Shown piece after piece: positions 25,828 to 37,775 of a DNA stretch of 64,000 bases (positions within the stretch are counted from its first letter, which is position 1; each line of letters begins with the position of its first letter). This DNA is from Rhodamnia argentea. Its lineage: Eukaryota > Streptophyta > Magnoliopsida > Myrtales > Myrtaceae. The notes below the pieces were generated by a model. It ran no database searches and was not told the origin of the DNA. It saw only the letters and a list, made by a program, of their open reading frames with translations. The stretch is from positions 29,629,294 to 29,693,293 of the forward strand of contig NC_063155.1 in NCBI RefSeq assembly GCF_020921035.1, given 5' to 3'. The position numbers and the translations under genes were made by a program.

Positions 25828-26403
25828 GGGAAATTAAAAAAAAAAATCTAAACATATTGCAATTTTGTCAAATCTATAATAAACTTTTTCAATCCTGTCA
25901 ATTTAGACTTAGACATTTTCGCTTTTTGCCAATTGAGTTCATCCAACCAATTTAGGTTGGAAATTGCCGATGTGGACATTGGCCGTTCATGTTTTACAAC
26001 CGGTACTAACATGGATATTTTTTAATAATTATGTTTGTTTTTTCATTTCCTTTCTTCTTCTTTTTTTTTTTTGGATTGTGGGCCAACGAGGGTAGCCGGC
26101 ACTAGGCGAGGATGTCGCGGGCCTTGCTCAAACCGTCACCGGCCACAGGTACCGACGAGGTTTGCCGGCTCTTGCCTGTGAGCCCTCAGTCCAAAAAAAA
26201 AAAGAGTTAAGAAAAATAAAATAAAAAAAATGCACGTCAAATTTGGTAGTTCTGCTGGTCGTATCACGTAAAACAGTTGACATCCACCCTAAATTCGTCG
26301 GATGGACTCAATTGGCAACACAGATAAAGTTTCGGACTAAATTAGCGCGATTGAAAGGTTTAGAAAGCACAATAGGTTTATGACATTTTTGGCAATTTTT
26401 CCC
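25828..26403. mobile_element. Foldback MITE-like element with gcgagg core
   Basis: The ends 'ggggaaattaaaaaaaaaaa' and 'ttggcaatttttccc' are imperfect inverted repeats, with arm units 'tcaaatctataataaac' and 'aggtttagaaag'. The core at 26085-26190 (gggccaacgaggg ... ctgtgagccctc) resembles the cores at 43255-43345, 59700-59880 and 62310-62390. Confidence 0.6.
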
Positions 26404-27769
26404 AGACCAATTCCTAGCCTCGATGGTTGATTTACGTGCTGAACAAAGCAACTCTATTAATTAAAAGAATAGAAAGTGACCACCATCGTGATTAGACGGG
26501 TAATCACTCGATCGCGATACGCCGACAGCAATATCATGACTTTTCCCAGGTCGAGTCACCAAAAAGCCAAAAAAAAAGTACACGGTCGAGAAGCACCGGG
26601 TCTCGACACGAGAAATAATTAATTAATCGAATTATAAAAGTTGAGAAAGAAGGCTCCACGAATGTTCCAAATTGGCATGACATTTTCGAGCCACCAAACA
26701 AAAAAAAAAAAAAAGCAAAGAAGAGAAGGGAAAAAGTGGTCAGCCATCGAAAGCGATAGAGAGAAGACGGTGGTACGATTTGAAATCACACACCTCAAAC
26801 CACGTCCGTCCAACTCCAATGCCGTTCCCTTTCTTCCTTTCAATAACTTTGGCAAACGATTTTAAATGCGTATGATAATGACACGAGGCACCGACTCTTA
26901 TCGAAATGTAAAACTTTGCAACCTTTGAAAATCAACGCGGAGGAGTGGGACCCTCAGAGATCGAATCTAGGATTAGCAAAAGGAAATTAATTAATTAATT
27001 AATTAATTTAAAGAGCCTACACTCATGTTGTACGAGAAAGATTGACGGGCGGTTCACAATATGATTAACATAGGTTGTTGCAAAGTTTGGGTTCGTACGC
27101 TGTCGGTTTCACATTCCGATTTTTTTGTCTGGTCCCGAATTTGTGAAAGTTGGCATTCAAAGGTTGGAGCGTCCCGCCGTTCACCAACGAAGAATTTCCA
27201 CCACAACCACCATCCCAATTTTTTATTTTTTTGCTTTTGGAAATTCAATTATCGCGTATTCCGAAAACCAAGTCAACCCCACCACGGACATGTTAACAAT
27301 ACAATAAATGCGCATTTTGTGCGTACGGGGAATTCAATCGACAACAATGGTCCTCGGATGCGGAGGTGTAAAGTACAGGCTTCTCGAAGTTTCGGAATAT
27401 GTTCGGTTTTAAAGTAGGAAAATACAAAGTATTAGAAAACATATACGCTCGTGGTTCCGAGATGCCAAATTAGAAAGAAGGCATATGAGTAGGGTTAGAT
27501 TGCTTGCTTCCAGACATTCCGCGGATCAATCTAAAGTTTCTAGAAATAAGGAATTATTTCCCTTGAAATGTGGCGTCGTGAGTGGGTTTGGAATTAGATC
27601 TTTCTGACGCAAAGACAAAGGAACGTTTTCCTTTTTCGTCCGCCGGTCCATGGCCTTTGATTGTTCTTAGGTTTGACTTTGATGGATCCCCCACCCCATG
27701 GTTTAGCTAAAGTGCATGCACCGTGCTCACAAACTTTGAAATGCAGATACGCCGAACGAAGATCGTTAT
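26404..27769. other. Intergenic, nothing recognised
   Basis: A short (ATTA)n run lies at about 26986-27010. The frame at 27061-27417 (118 codons, +) has no recognised homologue. Confidence 0.4.
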
Positions 27770-28006
27770 TAATCCTAAACCTGTAATTTTGCCAATTCAG
27801 TCCCAAAATTTTTTCACGTTTTGTCAATCGAGTCTATACGATCAATTGTTTGGTCGGAACTCGCTAAAGTGAATGACGACCGTCCTATGTAGCACGATTA
27901 CCACTGACGTTGACAATTTGTAATGGTATTTTCAAATTTTTTTACTTTTTCGTTAATTTTTATATTCTTTCTCTTTTTGTGTGTGATAGAATGCACATGA
28001 GAGTTG

Positions 28007-28193
28007 TGTTAGAGAAGTCTCACGTCAAAGTATTGATGTGTTGTGGAGCGATTAATATATCATAATTGGCCATAACTAGCTTAAGTTTTTGAGTAAAGAT
28101 AAGTCTATTGGATATATTGATGAGATCGGCTTAGATTTTTCTTGGCGATCTCTCCGAGTAAAGGCATCGGACTTTTGTTGTGTGCTCCCAACA
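28007..28193 (+). mobile_element. Short LTR with primer-binding site (TRIM-like)
   Basis: This 187-bp stretch begins TGTTAGAGAAG and ends CCCAACA, the TG...CA form of an LTR. Two bases later TGGTATCGTAGGC (28196-28208) matches the initiator-tRNA-Met primer-binding site TGGTATCAGAGCC at 10 of 13 positions. Downstream, at 28258-28400, the unit 'gaatatattgatgggcttag' is repeated, and a related unit lies inside the LTR at 28116. No second LTR or coding region is seen, so it may be a truncated terminal-repeat element in miniature. Confidence 0.5.
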
Positions 28194-28489
28194 AATGGTA
28201 TCGTAGGCGATGATTAACCCGATTTATGGGCGGATGGGACTAAAAGTAGATTCAACTAGATATGTTGACGAGCTTAGTCTTAGATTCCCTTTTAGCGATC
28301 TTCTCGAGCCTTCCGGGCAGGTGAGAATAAAAGAGAGTCCAACTGAATATATTGATGGGCTTAGATTTAGGCTCCCTCTTAGGGATCTTCCTTGGCCGGT
28401 CATCGACCATCATTGAGGCCCGACGATCGACTAAAGGAAGAAGGGAAGATAAAAATAAAAGAAAGAAAGATAAAAAAATATTAAAAAGA

Positions 28490-29347
28490 TTAAAATAGGA
28501 TCGCGCTTTTTCCACTCCCTCTTCGGCTATCGCACTTGTTGAAATGACTTTTTTACAATAATATACCTTATGGGCCCCATCCTTTAGCATATCATATTCA
28601 TTGATAGATTATTAAATTCAAACGTGAGTCCCATTTTATGTTTTTCTTTTTCTTCCCCCTTCCTCTTCTCTCTCTTTGCGTATTCCTCGATGCCTTTTTC
28701 TCGTGCGTCCTCCACCGTGCCTTAGACCCCAAAGGCTCCATTGCCTGGGCCGTTCGCTCACTTCTCCATCTCGCCGTTCCTCATCGCCTCAACCCGCCAT
28801 CATCGAGACCTTATCGATTATTGTCGACTCCACCGTGAAGGGGCAACTCACCTTGAGAGCATTGTCGGGTTGGCCGCTTCTTTCTCATCTCTCTCAATTT
28901 CCTTAAGTTCATCATCATCCATGGTTGGACCTTCGTCTTCAAAATCATTCGGGTACACGATGGGGTCGAGCTATGCCTCGACGATCTTGTGCCCCTTCGC
29001 GACGGAGTAGAAGATGGTCGAAAAGGTCTCGATGACGGCGGGTTGAGGCCTCGAAGAGCGGCGAGATGGATAAGCGAGCGAACGGCGCTGCTAGTGGAGC
29101 CTTCGGGGTTAGAAGCGCAGGGGAGGATGTAAGGAAAAAGACCATCGCAAAGAGAGAGAAAAGAGATATAGAGAAGAAAACAAATAAAAAATAAACATAA
29201 AATGAGACCCGAGTTTGAATTTAATAACATGTTAACGGGAATAATATACTAAAAGGTAGAACCCGTAAGGGATATTATTGTCAAAACACTAATTCAAGGG
29301 AGTGTGGTAGCAAAAAAAGGAGTGGAAAAAGCGCGGCCCTTAAAATA
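28490..29347. mobile_element. 842-bp inverted-repeat DNA element with 8-bp TSD
   Basis: The element spans 28498-29339. Its ends share CGCGCTTTTTCCACTCC perfectly (28502-28518, with the complement at 29319-29335), and most outer bases also pair. The direct repeat TTAAAATA flanks it at 28490-28497 and 29340-29347. The arms extend inward for about 300 bp with moderate divergence, so frames on opposite arms (for example near 28741 and 29145) look alike. An 8-bp duplication fits hAT; long arms are also seen in Mutator-like foldbacks. No transposase. Confidence 0.75.
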
Positions 29348-29470
29348 TCGTTAAAATTTTTTCATATCAAAGTCGATCGTGCTACGTAAGACTGTCGAGT
29401 TATTTCCGATAAAAATTGAACGGATGAACTCAATTGAAGAAACGTGAAAGACTTTTTGGAGGATTTTCCC

Positions 29471-31607
29471 CATCAATCTATATCAGTGCCCAATCAAATA
29501 TCCAAGGAAAGGAAGTTTATTATTTCTTTTTTCTGCGTGCTGCATCATGAAATTATCTTAAAGATAAACACATTCTTAAACCCCATTATGAATCTTCGAC
29601 CCCCCCAAAAAAGAGAAAAAGAAAAACCATTATGAATCTTTGACCGATGAAAACGAGATGTTGACCAAAACAAGGTAGCAGAAACAGAAGGTAAACCCCG
29701 CACTGCGGCGTCGTAACGCCATTTCGCGACGTGGATCGACGACGAGTCTCGTTCTTCTAGACGAACAAGTCGCTTTCGGGGATTTTCCTTTTTTTGTGTG
29801 TGTATGTTCTTGGTTGAGCTATCGAAAACTAAATGCGCTCAGCGTTTATCACATTCCCACCAAGCATGCACGTCTCTCCAGAGCAAGAAAAGAACATGCA
29901 GAAAAAGAAAGCCCGAAGTGGAGTGGGACCAATCCGTAGGACTGGCGCTTAAAAGACACGAAACGTTGGAAATTGAGAGACTTTTTGCTAGTTGAGTCTA
30001 ATCGGTAAATTTTATCATAGCGAGCCACTTCATTGCACGCGATGCGTGGCAGAATGTTCAATCCAAAAATTTAAGCGGATAAAGAGATATTGTATGTATA
30101 GAAGAAGCATATAAATCCATGGGACAATTTTTGCCCCTCAAGTGCAAGACGACGTAGAAATAATGTGTGGAAATTGGACTATAGAGGGAATCGTATATAC
30201 ATAAAAGAGCATATAAATTCCGCGGGATAATTTTGAAATCCCTCGTGTACAAGCTAGCATCAAGCTGCACGCGCGAAATAAACCGTGGCAGAGGGTGACT
30301 CTATTATTATGTTAAAATATCTTATCCAAAAGTTTAGACCGACAAATGGAGATATACTCACATACAGATTCCCATAACACGAGCGAAGTGTGATATTTTA
30401 ACAAACAATTTGGATAAGTAGGTAAGTTTCCAAGGATTATAACTTGTCCACATCGAGATCGACGGATGCGAAATTTTCGATACATCAAAGACGAAGGTTG
30501 GGGGGACATTGTCAATGTAAGGTGGAAGGAAAAGGACCGCACCCAAATCCAAAAGAGGGGTGCTTTAAAAAAAAACAAAAATAGGAAGAAGGAGGATCGC
30601 AAAACCACGAAATCGATCGTACATTCAACACAACACTTGCAGAAAAAAGCAGATTCTATGTTGAATCTAAAGTCGCATGTTCTTATTGTATTTGCCCGAT
30701 CAAATATTCGACCATACCCCGTCCTTGTCTCACCTGCGTCGTTGATCGTGGTGGGATGAGTGGAGGCGTCAAATCATCAATCACGGCCTCTAAGAATCGC
30801 CAGAATTTTTCTCATTATTCTCGTGGGGGCCTTTTTGGCGTTCACATGGACCACCACGGAGTCTTGTTTTCGACGGCCGGCCCGCGGAGTACCCCGATTA
30901 ATTTCGTAGCGAGACTCGGAAGTCGGGGCGGTCGACGGCACAAATGTGCGGGGATTATCGAGGCTCGGTGACGAGAGAGAATCGAATCTATGCCGTGCAT
31001 CTGATCCCCCACCGACGATTCCGTGGAACGAACCGTCGTGGTGAGCTCGGGGGGGGAAGAACGTGTACCGATCTTTTCGACTTCTCTTGCCTTTTCGGGT
31101 CGGGGATTCGAACCATTTGACATTCCTTTTTTGTTGCGGCTTGATGGAGAAGATGAGAAGGGCGAGACAACGTCGGAGGCATTTGGGTCATTTACGACGT
31201 GAATAAAGCGACGAGGCAAATTATTACTGTCACGGAACGCGGGAAAGATATTTGGAAATACGAGCCCTGGACTGGGTCTTTTCAAATTGCCAATGGCCGC
31301 CTTCCTACCACGACATGCACTTTTTTCCATCGTCCGTTTTTAGTTTTCGTTTCGAATTTTTTGAGCCTTCGCTTCCTAGCTAGCCATCAAGGGTCGGGAC
31401 CAGATTGGCAGATGTGCTCATGGAATGTTCAGCTTAACACGTCGAAGTTGCAACAACTACTCGCTGGGCATGCTCGTTGTCTCTCGATCCTATCGTGATG
31501 ATAGTGGAAAGTCCGAGACTGGCGATACACCTGACCCGAGGCCCACCTTTCATGGGCCGATCGAGGTTTCCTAGAACTGAGGAATAGGATTTAAGACCTT
31601 TGTAAAC
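29471..31607. other. Intergenic, nothing recognised
   Basis: A diverged tandem duplication of about 115 bp lies at about 30060-30280 ('agaagaagcatataaatcca' and 'aaaagagcatataaattccg'). The GC-rich minus-strand frame at 30842-31330 (162 codons) resembles nothing known to me. Confidence 0.4.
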
Positions 31608-32335
31608 TAAGGCTCCATTTGGGAAGAGCTTTCCCAAGAAGCTTTGGGCCTTCAAAGCCCCTTGGGCAAAATATTGGATGTTTGGGATGTTTTTTTGTTG
31701 TTGAAAAAGCAAAAGGAAAAGTGAGCTTTGGGAAGGCTGGAAGCTCAAAGCAGGTCTTTCGGTGCCTTGGGCTTTCAACTTTCTTAATATGCTTGTCTAG
31801 GGTTAGTAAAAAAAAGTTTCTTCTAAAACTACCCTCATCAATTTTTCGATTTTGCCTTCATTTTAACTATTCATCTTCTTTATGTGAGTGTGGTCAACGA
31901 TGGGATGGTGACGGGCCCGTGACCCTCGCGACACCTTGCGGTGATCGCGTGATCTCGACAACGATTGTCTAGGTCGCATGACCGTTACCAAGGGTCGCCC
32001 GACCCTAGGCGGCCCTTGCTAGTGCTCGGGCGACCTTAGACGGCGATCGCCGACACCAAATCCGGGTCGCCGACACCAAATCGGGTTGTTTGCACCCTAA
32101 GCCCTTTATTGGTTTGGCAAAGGGTTTGTGTTTTTTTTTTTTTAAATAAAAAGAAAAAGAAAAATTCCTTCACGTAATTAATTTTTTCAAACACCATTTT
32201 ATCCAAAATTACTTTACAATGAACTTTTAAATTATAATTTAACAAACACAATTCGCATATCAAAAAACCCTTTAAATCAAAAGTCCTTTACATTATTCCA
32301 AAGATTTTCCCAAGAGTCTAACCAAACGGAGTTTA
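31608..32335. mobile_element. Probable DNA element with CTCCRTTTGG ends
   Basis: The left side has 'ggctccatttggg' (about 31615) and the right side 'ccaaacggagttta' (about 32323-32336), an imperfect inverted repeat. 'ttcccaag' words follow inside both ends. The GC-rich core at 31905-32100 has repeated 'gggtcgcc/ggcgacc' words. The right end coincides with the first unit of the adjacent 344-bp array. Confidence 0.45.
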
Positions 32336-34372
32336 AACCTTGGACCGTTTGACCAACTATTGCGATAGTTGAAGCCCTCATGTTTTATTTTGCGTATTCC
32401 AGCACAATTTGACCCCGAACAACTTGACTGGATGACACGTCATCATATGTAAAGTTCTTCCCGCTCAAACCCCCTTTTGTCCTCGTTTGTCTTCCCATAC
32501 TTATTTGACCCTCCTGTTGCACGATTCTCGTGTTGTTTTCCCAACAACTAAACAAATGCAAAACTCGTGATGCAAATTGTTTTCCCAGGTTTCATTGAAC
32601 TTAATCAATTGTGTTTGAAAACAGAGTCTTTGACCGAGAAATTAAGTAATTTCCCAAGAGTCCAACCAAACGGAGCTTAAACCTTGGACCGTTTGACCAA
32701 CTATCGTGATGGTTGAAGCCCTCATGTTTTATTTTGCGTATTCCAGCACAATTTGACCCCGAACAACTTGACTGGATGACACATCATCATATATAAAGTT
32801 CTTCCTGCTCAAACCCCCTCTTGTCCTCATTCGTCTTTCCATATTTATTATACCCTCCCGTTGCACGATTCTCGTGTTGTTTTCCCAACAACTAAACAAA
32901 TGCAAAACTCATGATGCAAATTGTTTTCCCGGGTTTCATTGAACTTATTCAATTGCGTTTGGAAATAGTGTCTTTGGCCGAGAAATTACGTAATTTCCCA
33001 AGAGTCTAACCAAACGGAGCTTAAACCTTGGACCGTTTGACCAACTATCGCGATGGTTGAAGCCCTCATGTTTTATTTTGCGTATTCCAACACAATTTGA
33101 CCCTGAACAACTTGACTGGATGACACGTCATCGTATATAAAGTTCTTCCCGCTCAAACCCCCTCTTGTCCTCATTCATCTTTCCATATTTATTATACCCT
33201 CCCGTTGCACGATTCTCGTGTTGTTTTCCCAACAACTAAACAAATGCAAAACTCATGATGCAAATTGTTTTCCCGGGTTTCATTGAACTTATTCAATTGC
33301 GTTTGGAAACAGTGTCTTTGGCCGAGAAATTACGTAATTTCCCAAGAGTCTAACCAAACGGAGCTTAAACCTTGGACCGTTTGACCAACTATCGCGATGG
33401 TTGAAGCCCTCATGTTTTATTTTGCGTATTCCAACACAATTTGACCCTGAACAACTTGATTGGATGACACGTCATCATATATAAAGTTCTTCCCGCTCAA
33501 ACCCCCTCTTGTCCTCATTCGTCTTTCCATATTTATTATACCCTCCCGTTGCACGATTCTCGTGTTGTATTCTCAACAACTAAACAAATGCAAAACTCAT
33601 GATGCAAATTGTTTTCCCGGGTTTCATTGAACTTATTCAATTGCGTTTGGAAACAGTGTCTTTGGCCGAGAAATTACGTAATTTCCCAAGAGTCTAACCA
33701 AACGGAGGTTAAACCTTGGACCGTTTGACCAACTATCGCGATGGTTGAAGCCCTCATGTTTTATTTTGGGTATTCCAAGACAATTTGACCCTGAACAACT
33801 TGACCGGATGACACATCATTATATGTAAAGTTCTTCCCGCTCAAACCCCCTCTTGTCCTCGTTCGTCTTCCCATATTTATTAGACCCTCCTATTGCACGA
33901 TTCTCGTGTTGTTTTCCCAACAGCTAAACAAATGCAAAACTCATGATGCAAATTGTTTTCCCGGGTTTCATTGAACTTATTCGATTGCATTTGAAAACCA
34001 TGTCTTTGGCCGAGAAATTAGGTAATTTCCCAAGAGTCCAACCAAACGGAGCTTAAACCTTGGACCGTTTGACCAACTATCGCGATGGTTGAAGCCCTCA
34101 TGTTTTATTTTGCGTATTCTAGAACAATTTGACCTTGAACAACTTGACTTGATGACACGTCGTCATATGTAAAGTTCTTCCCGCTCAAACCCCCTCTTGT
34201 CCTCGTTCGTCTTCCCATACTTATTACACCCTCCTCTTGCACGGCTCTCGTGTTGTTTTCCCAACAACTAAACAAATGCAAAACTCATGATGCAAATTGT
34301 TTTCCCAGGTTTCATTGAACTTATTCGATTGCGTTTGAAAACCGTGTCTTTGGCCGAGAAATTAGGCAATTT
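32305..34372 (+). repeat. Tandem array, six copies of a 344-bp unit
   Basis: The landmark 'caagag' recurs at 32311, 32655, 32999, 33343, 33687 and 34031, and 'atgtttta' at 32380, 32724, 33068, 33412, 33756 and 34100. The period is exactly 344 bp each time, so at these landmarks no copy has a net indel. The array ends where sequence diverges at 34373. Each unit has TGACACGTCA or a one- to two-base variant (first at 32433-32442), followed by an AT-rich 'atatataaag' or 'atatgtaaag'. Copies 2-4 share variants (tatataaag, ttatataccctcccg-like) absent from 1, 5 and 6, so inner copies look homogenised. No coding frame crosses units. Confidence 0.95.
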
Positions 34373-34739
34373 TTTGTGCACAACACACGAGACCCCAGTG
34401 GTGTATGGAGGAGCCCAAGTCACGACCCCTCTCGAGTGAAGAAAGCAAGCATGCAGAAAGGTGGATACTCTTGATCGAGTGCACTGCAGTCGGCAAGAAC
34501 ATGTGAGCGCAGTGCATTTCCGCCCTTAGATTTTATAGGACCCAAGTGGGACCCTCTAACAATCGAGATCTCAGATGCATCGGGCTCTCATCGTGCACCC
34601 GGATCACCAAGCAATCTTTTTCCCATTTGTAAGCCCTTTATACAAGCATTGTGAAAATCAATTAGAAGAGAAAAGCAATAGGACCGGTGCTTTAACCACA
34701 CACGACACGAGATGTGGAAGACTGACAAAAAGATTTCTG
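34373..34739. other. Spacer between array and RPL37a promoter
   Basis: Nothing recognised. The frame at 34575-34799 runs into the promoter and is not a gene. Confidence 0.45.
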
Positions 34740-34914
34740 ACACAGTTATTGGGCCGGGCTTGGCCCATAACCCAGATCGGGCCCCCACCATGGGCCTGAA
34801 GGGGCCCTTTCCTTTCATTTTGGGTCGAAATCCTTTCCTTTCATTTGTTTTGGTTCTTTTCAGGGTTTTCTTTCCCCTATAAAAGAGCAACGACGTGGAA
34901 GCGTTCTAGGGTTT
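34740..34914 (+). promoter_or_regulatory. RPL37a promoter: site II, TATA and telo-box
   Basis: Several GGCCCA/TGGGCC motifs lie at 34748-34805 (for example 'ttggccca' and 'atgggcctg'). TATAAAAG is at 34878-34885, and CTAGGGTTT, a telo-box in inverse orientation, is at 34906-34914 near the likely transcript start. Site II plus telo-box is the known arrangement for plant ribosomal protein genes, coupling expression to growth. Confidence 0.75.
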
Positions 34915-34963
34915 CATTTGCGCTCGATTCTGCGACTGCCGCTTCTACGTCGTCTCGTCTCTA

Positions 34964-36248
<1,285 letters not shown>

Positions 36249-37775
36249 AGCGGCGGATGGGATTGTTTTACTCTGCTCATGTCTCGTCTTAACCTGTGTG
36301 CACTATAGGAAAACCTGATGTGGTTGTTACTCTTCTAGTCTATTTCCGGGAACTAAATTCGATGGAAGTGTCTTTGTTCGCATGAAGGCAGGATTTTGTT
36401 CGTGTTTTGAGTTTTGCTAAATTAGTTTTGTTTTCTGGGTTCGCTTCAAGTTTCCATTCCCTGATCCTTTTGCTAATTTGGATGATGAGAGAATACGCAT
36501 TTCATCCGTGATCATGTGATGTGGCGCCAACAAGTTATGCCCCCCGTAATTGCTCCGAATGAATTAAAAATGAGAGTCGTCTGGGGCAGGGTTCAGAAGA
36601 TTGGTGTTGCAACCTAAAAGTACAGGCTGAGCAACTAAGGTAATAATGGTTAGATCTGCTCACTCCGTCTGCGACCATATCTGTCTCTCCAATCCTTGTA
36701 CGGTTGAACTAATAGTCTCCCCAAAAGCCGTGCCTTCCCGTATGCCCTTTGTTTTTGATGAATGGTTATGCCCACAGTTTTCCATTGAGATTGAAGTGAC
36801 TAGAGTTATTATTCGGATGAATATTTATTATCTTATTCGCTGTGTAAATGGTGATGGAAATGTTTTACCCAAAATTCTAATTCCGATCTCTCATAGGGTA
36901 TATAATGGGATGGAACAAATAATGGTGTGTTAGAAAAGGGAACGCAAAATCTGGACCATCAAACCGAGTTGGCATCTATATCCTTCGAAGGCACGGTAAC
37001 TATACATTCTTTGTGGACAACTCTATCGTAGACAACCTTAAAGTCGAAAGCTGAGGGGAAATCAGATTTGTCCGAAAATAGAAAGCTTTTATTTCGCCCT
37101 GCCTTCGTTCACCTTTATTTTTTCTCTTTGCTAAAACCTGTCGACTCTTTTTAACTCCATCGATATGCCTAATTTCGTTTTGCGATGGTTAATACGGAGG
37201 TCTATGAGCATCGGATATGGGCTACATGTCATCTTGTTTGAAAGACATGTCAATCGAAGTTGAAGCTACGAGGAATTGAGCACAAATCTATATAAGAAGT
37301 GGACGGCACAAATCCCCAATGAAAGTGAGGAGCCAATGGTAAACTTTTCGAGGGGAGTCTATGAGAAAGAGAACAGGCCCTATTGGCTGATGATAAACTC
37401 GTGATTGGGGGGTGCACCATTCGAAGGGGGGACAATTTATCCATGTTCATTGTGGAGAACACAATATATCAAAACCAAACTCGAGTTCCTATTTGGAGAA
37501 GCTAGATTGTTTCCAAAAGCTTATATCGAAGCATAAATGTCCAGAGAAGAGATGCTTCTTACCCCTTGCACAGAAAATAACCCACGCACAAACAATACAA
37601 ACCTTCTTTCACAGCAGCAAAAGCCGGATGAAAATATGAGTCCTCGAAGAAAGGGTTTTTATCTAAACAGAAAACTGAGCTTCGACCAGCCCCTTCCTAT
37701 AAAATCGACCATGACAAAAAACCTCTTTTTATCCCTAGATCTAATCAGGGGCGAGCCGAACTGACACTTTCAGTA
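36249..37775. other. Convergent spacer between RPL37a and CPN60A
   Basis: It holds the 3' UTRs of both genes. Short frames at 36646-36933 and 37250-37764 have no recognised homologue. Confidence 0.45.

Larger units (their letters stand above)
27770..29470. mobile_element. Foldback element disrupted by nested insertions
   Basis: The left arm at about 27770-27920 (ttaatcctaaacctg ... cctatgtagcacgatta) and right arm at about 29340-29470 (gatcgtgctacgtaagac ... gactttttggaggattttcc) are inverted counterparts, but lie 1.4 kb apart instead of the usual 300 bp. An LTR-like piece (28007-28193 and onward) and an 842-bp inverted-repeat element (28498-29339) sit between them. The left tip looks truncated. 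Confidence 0.6.

Noticed and set aside
32305..34372. CRISPR-like regular repeats
   Set aside because: This is a plant nuclear tandem array with contiguous 344-bp units and no spacers.
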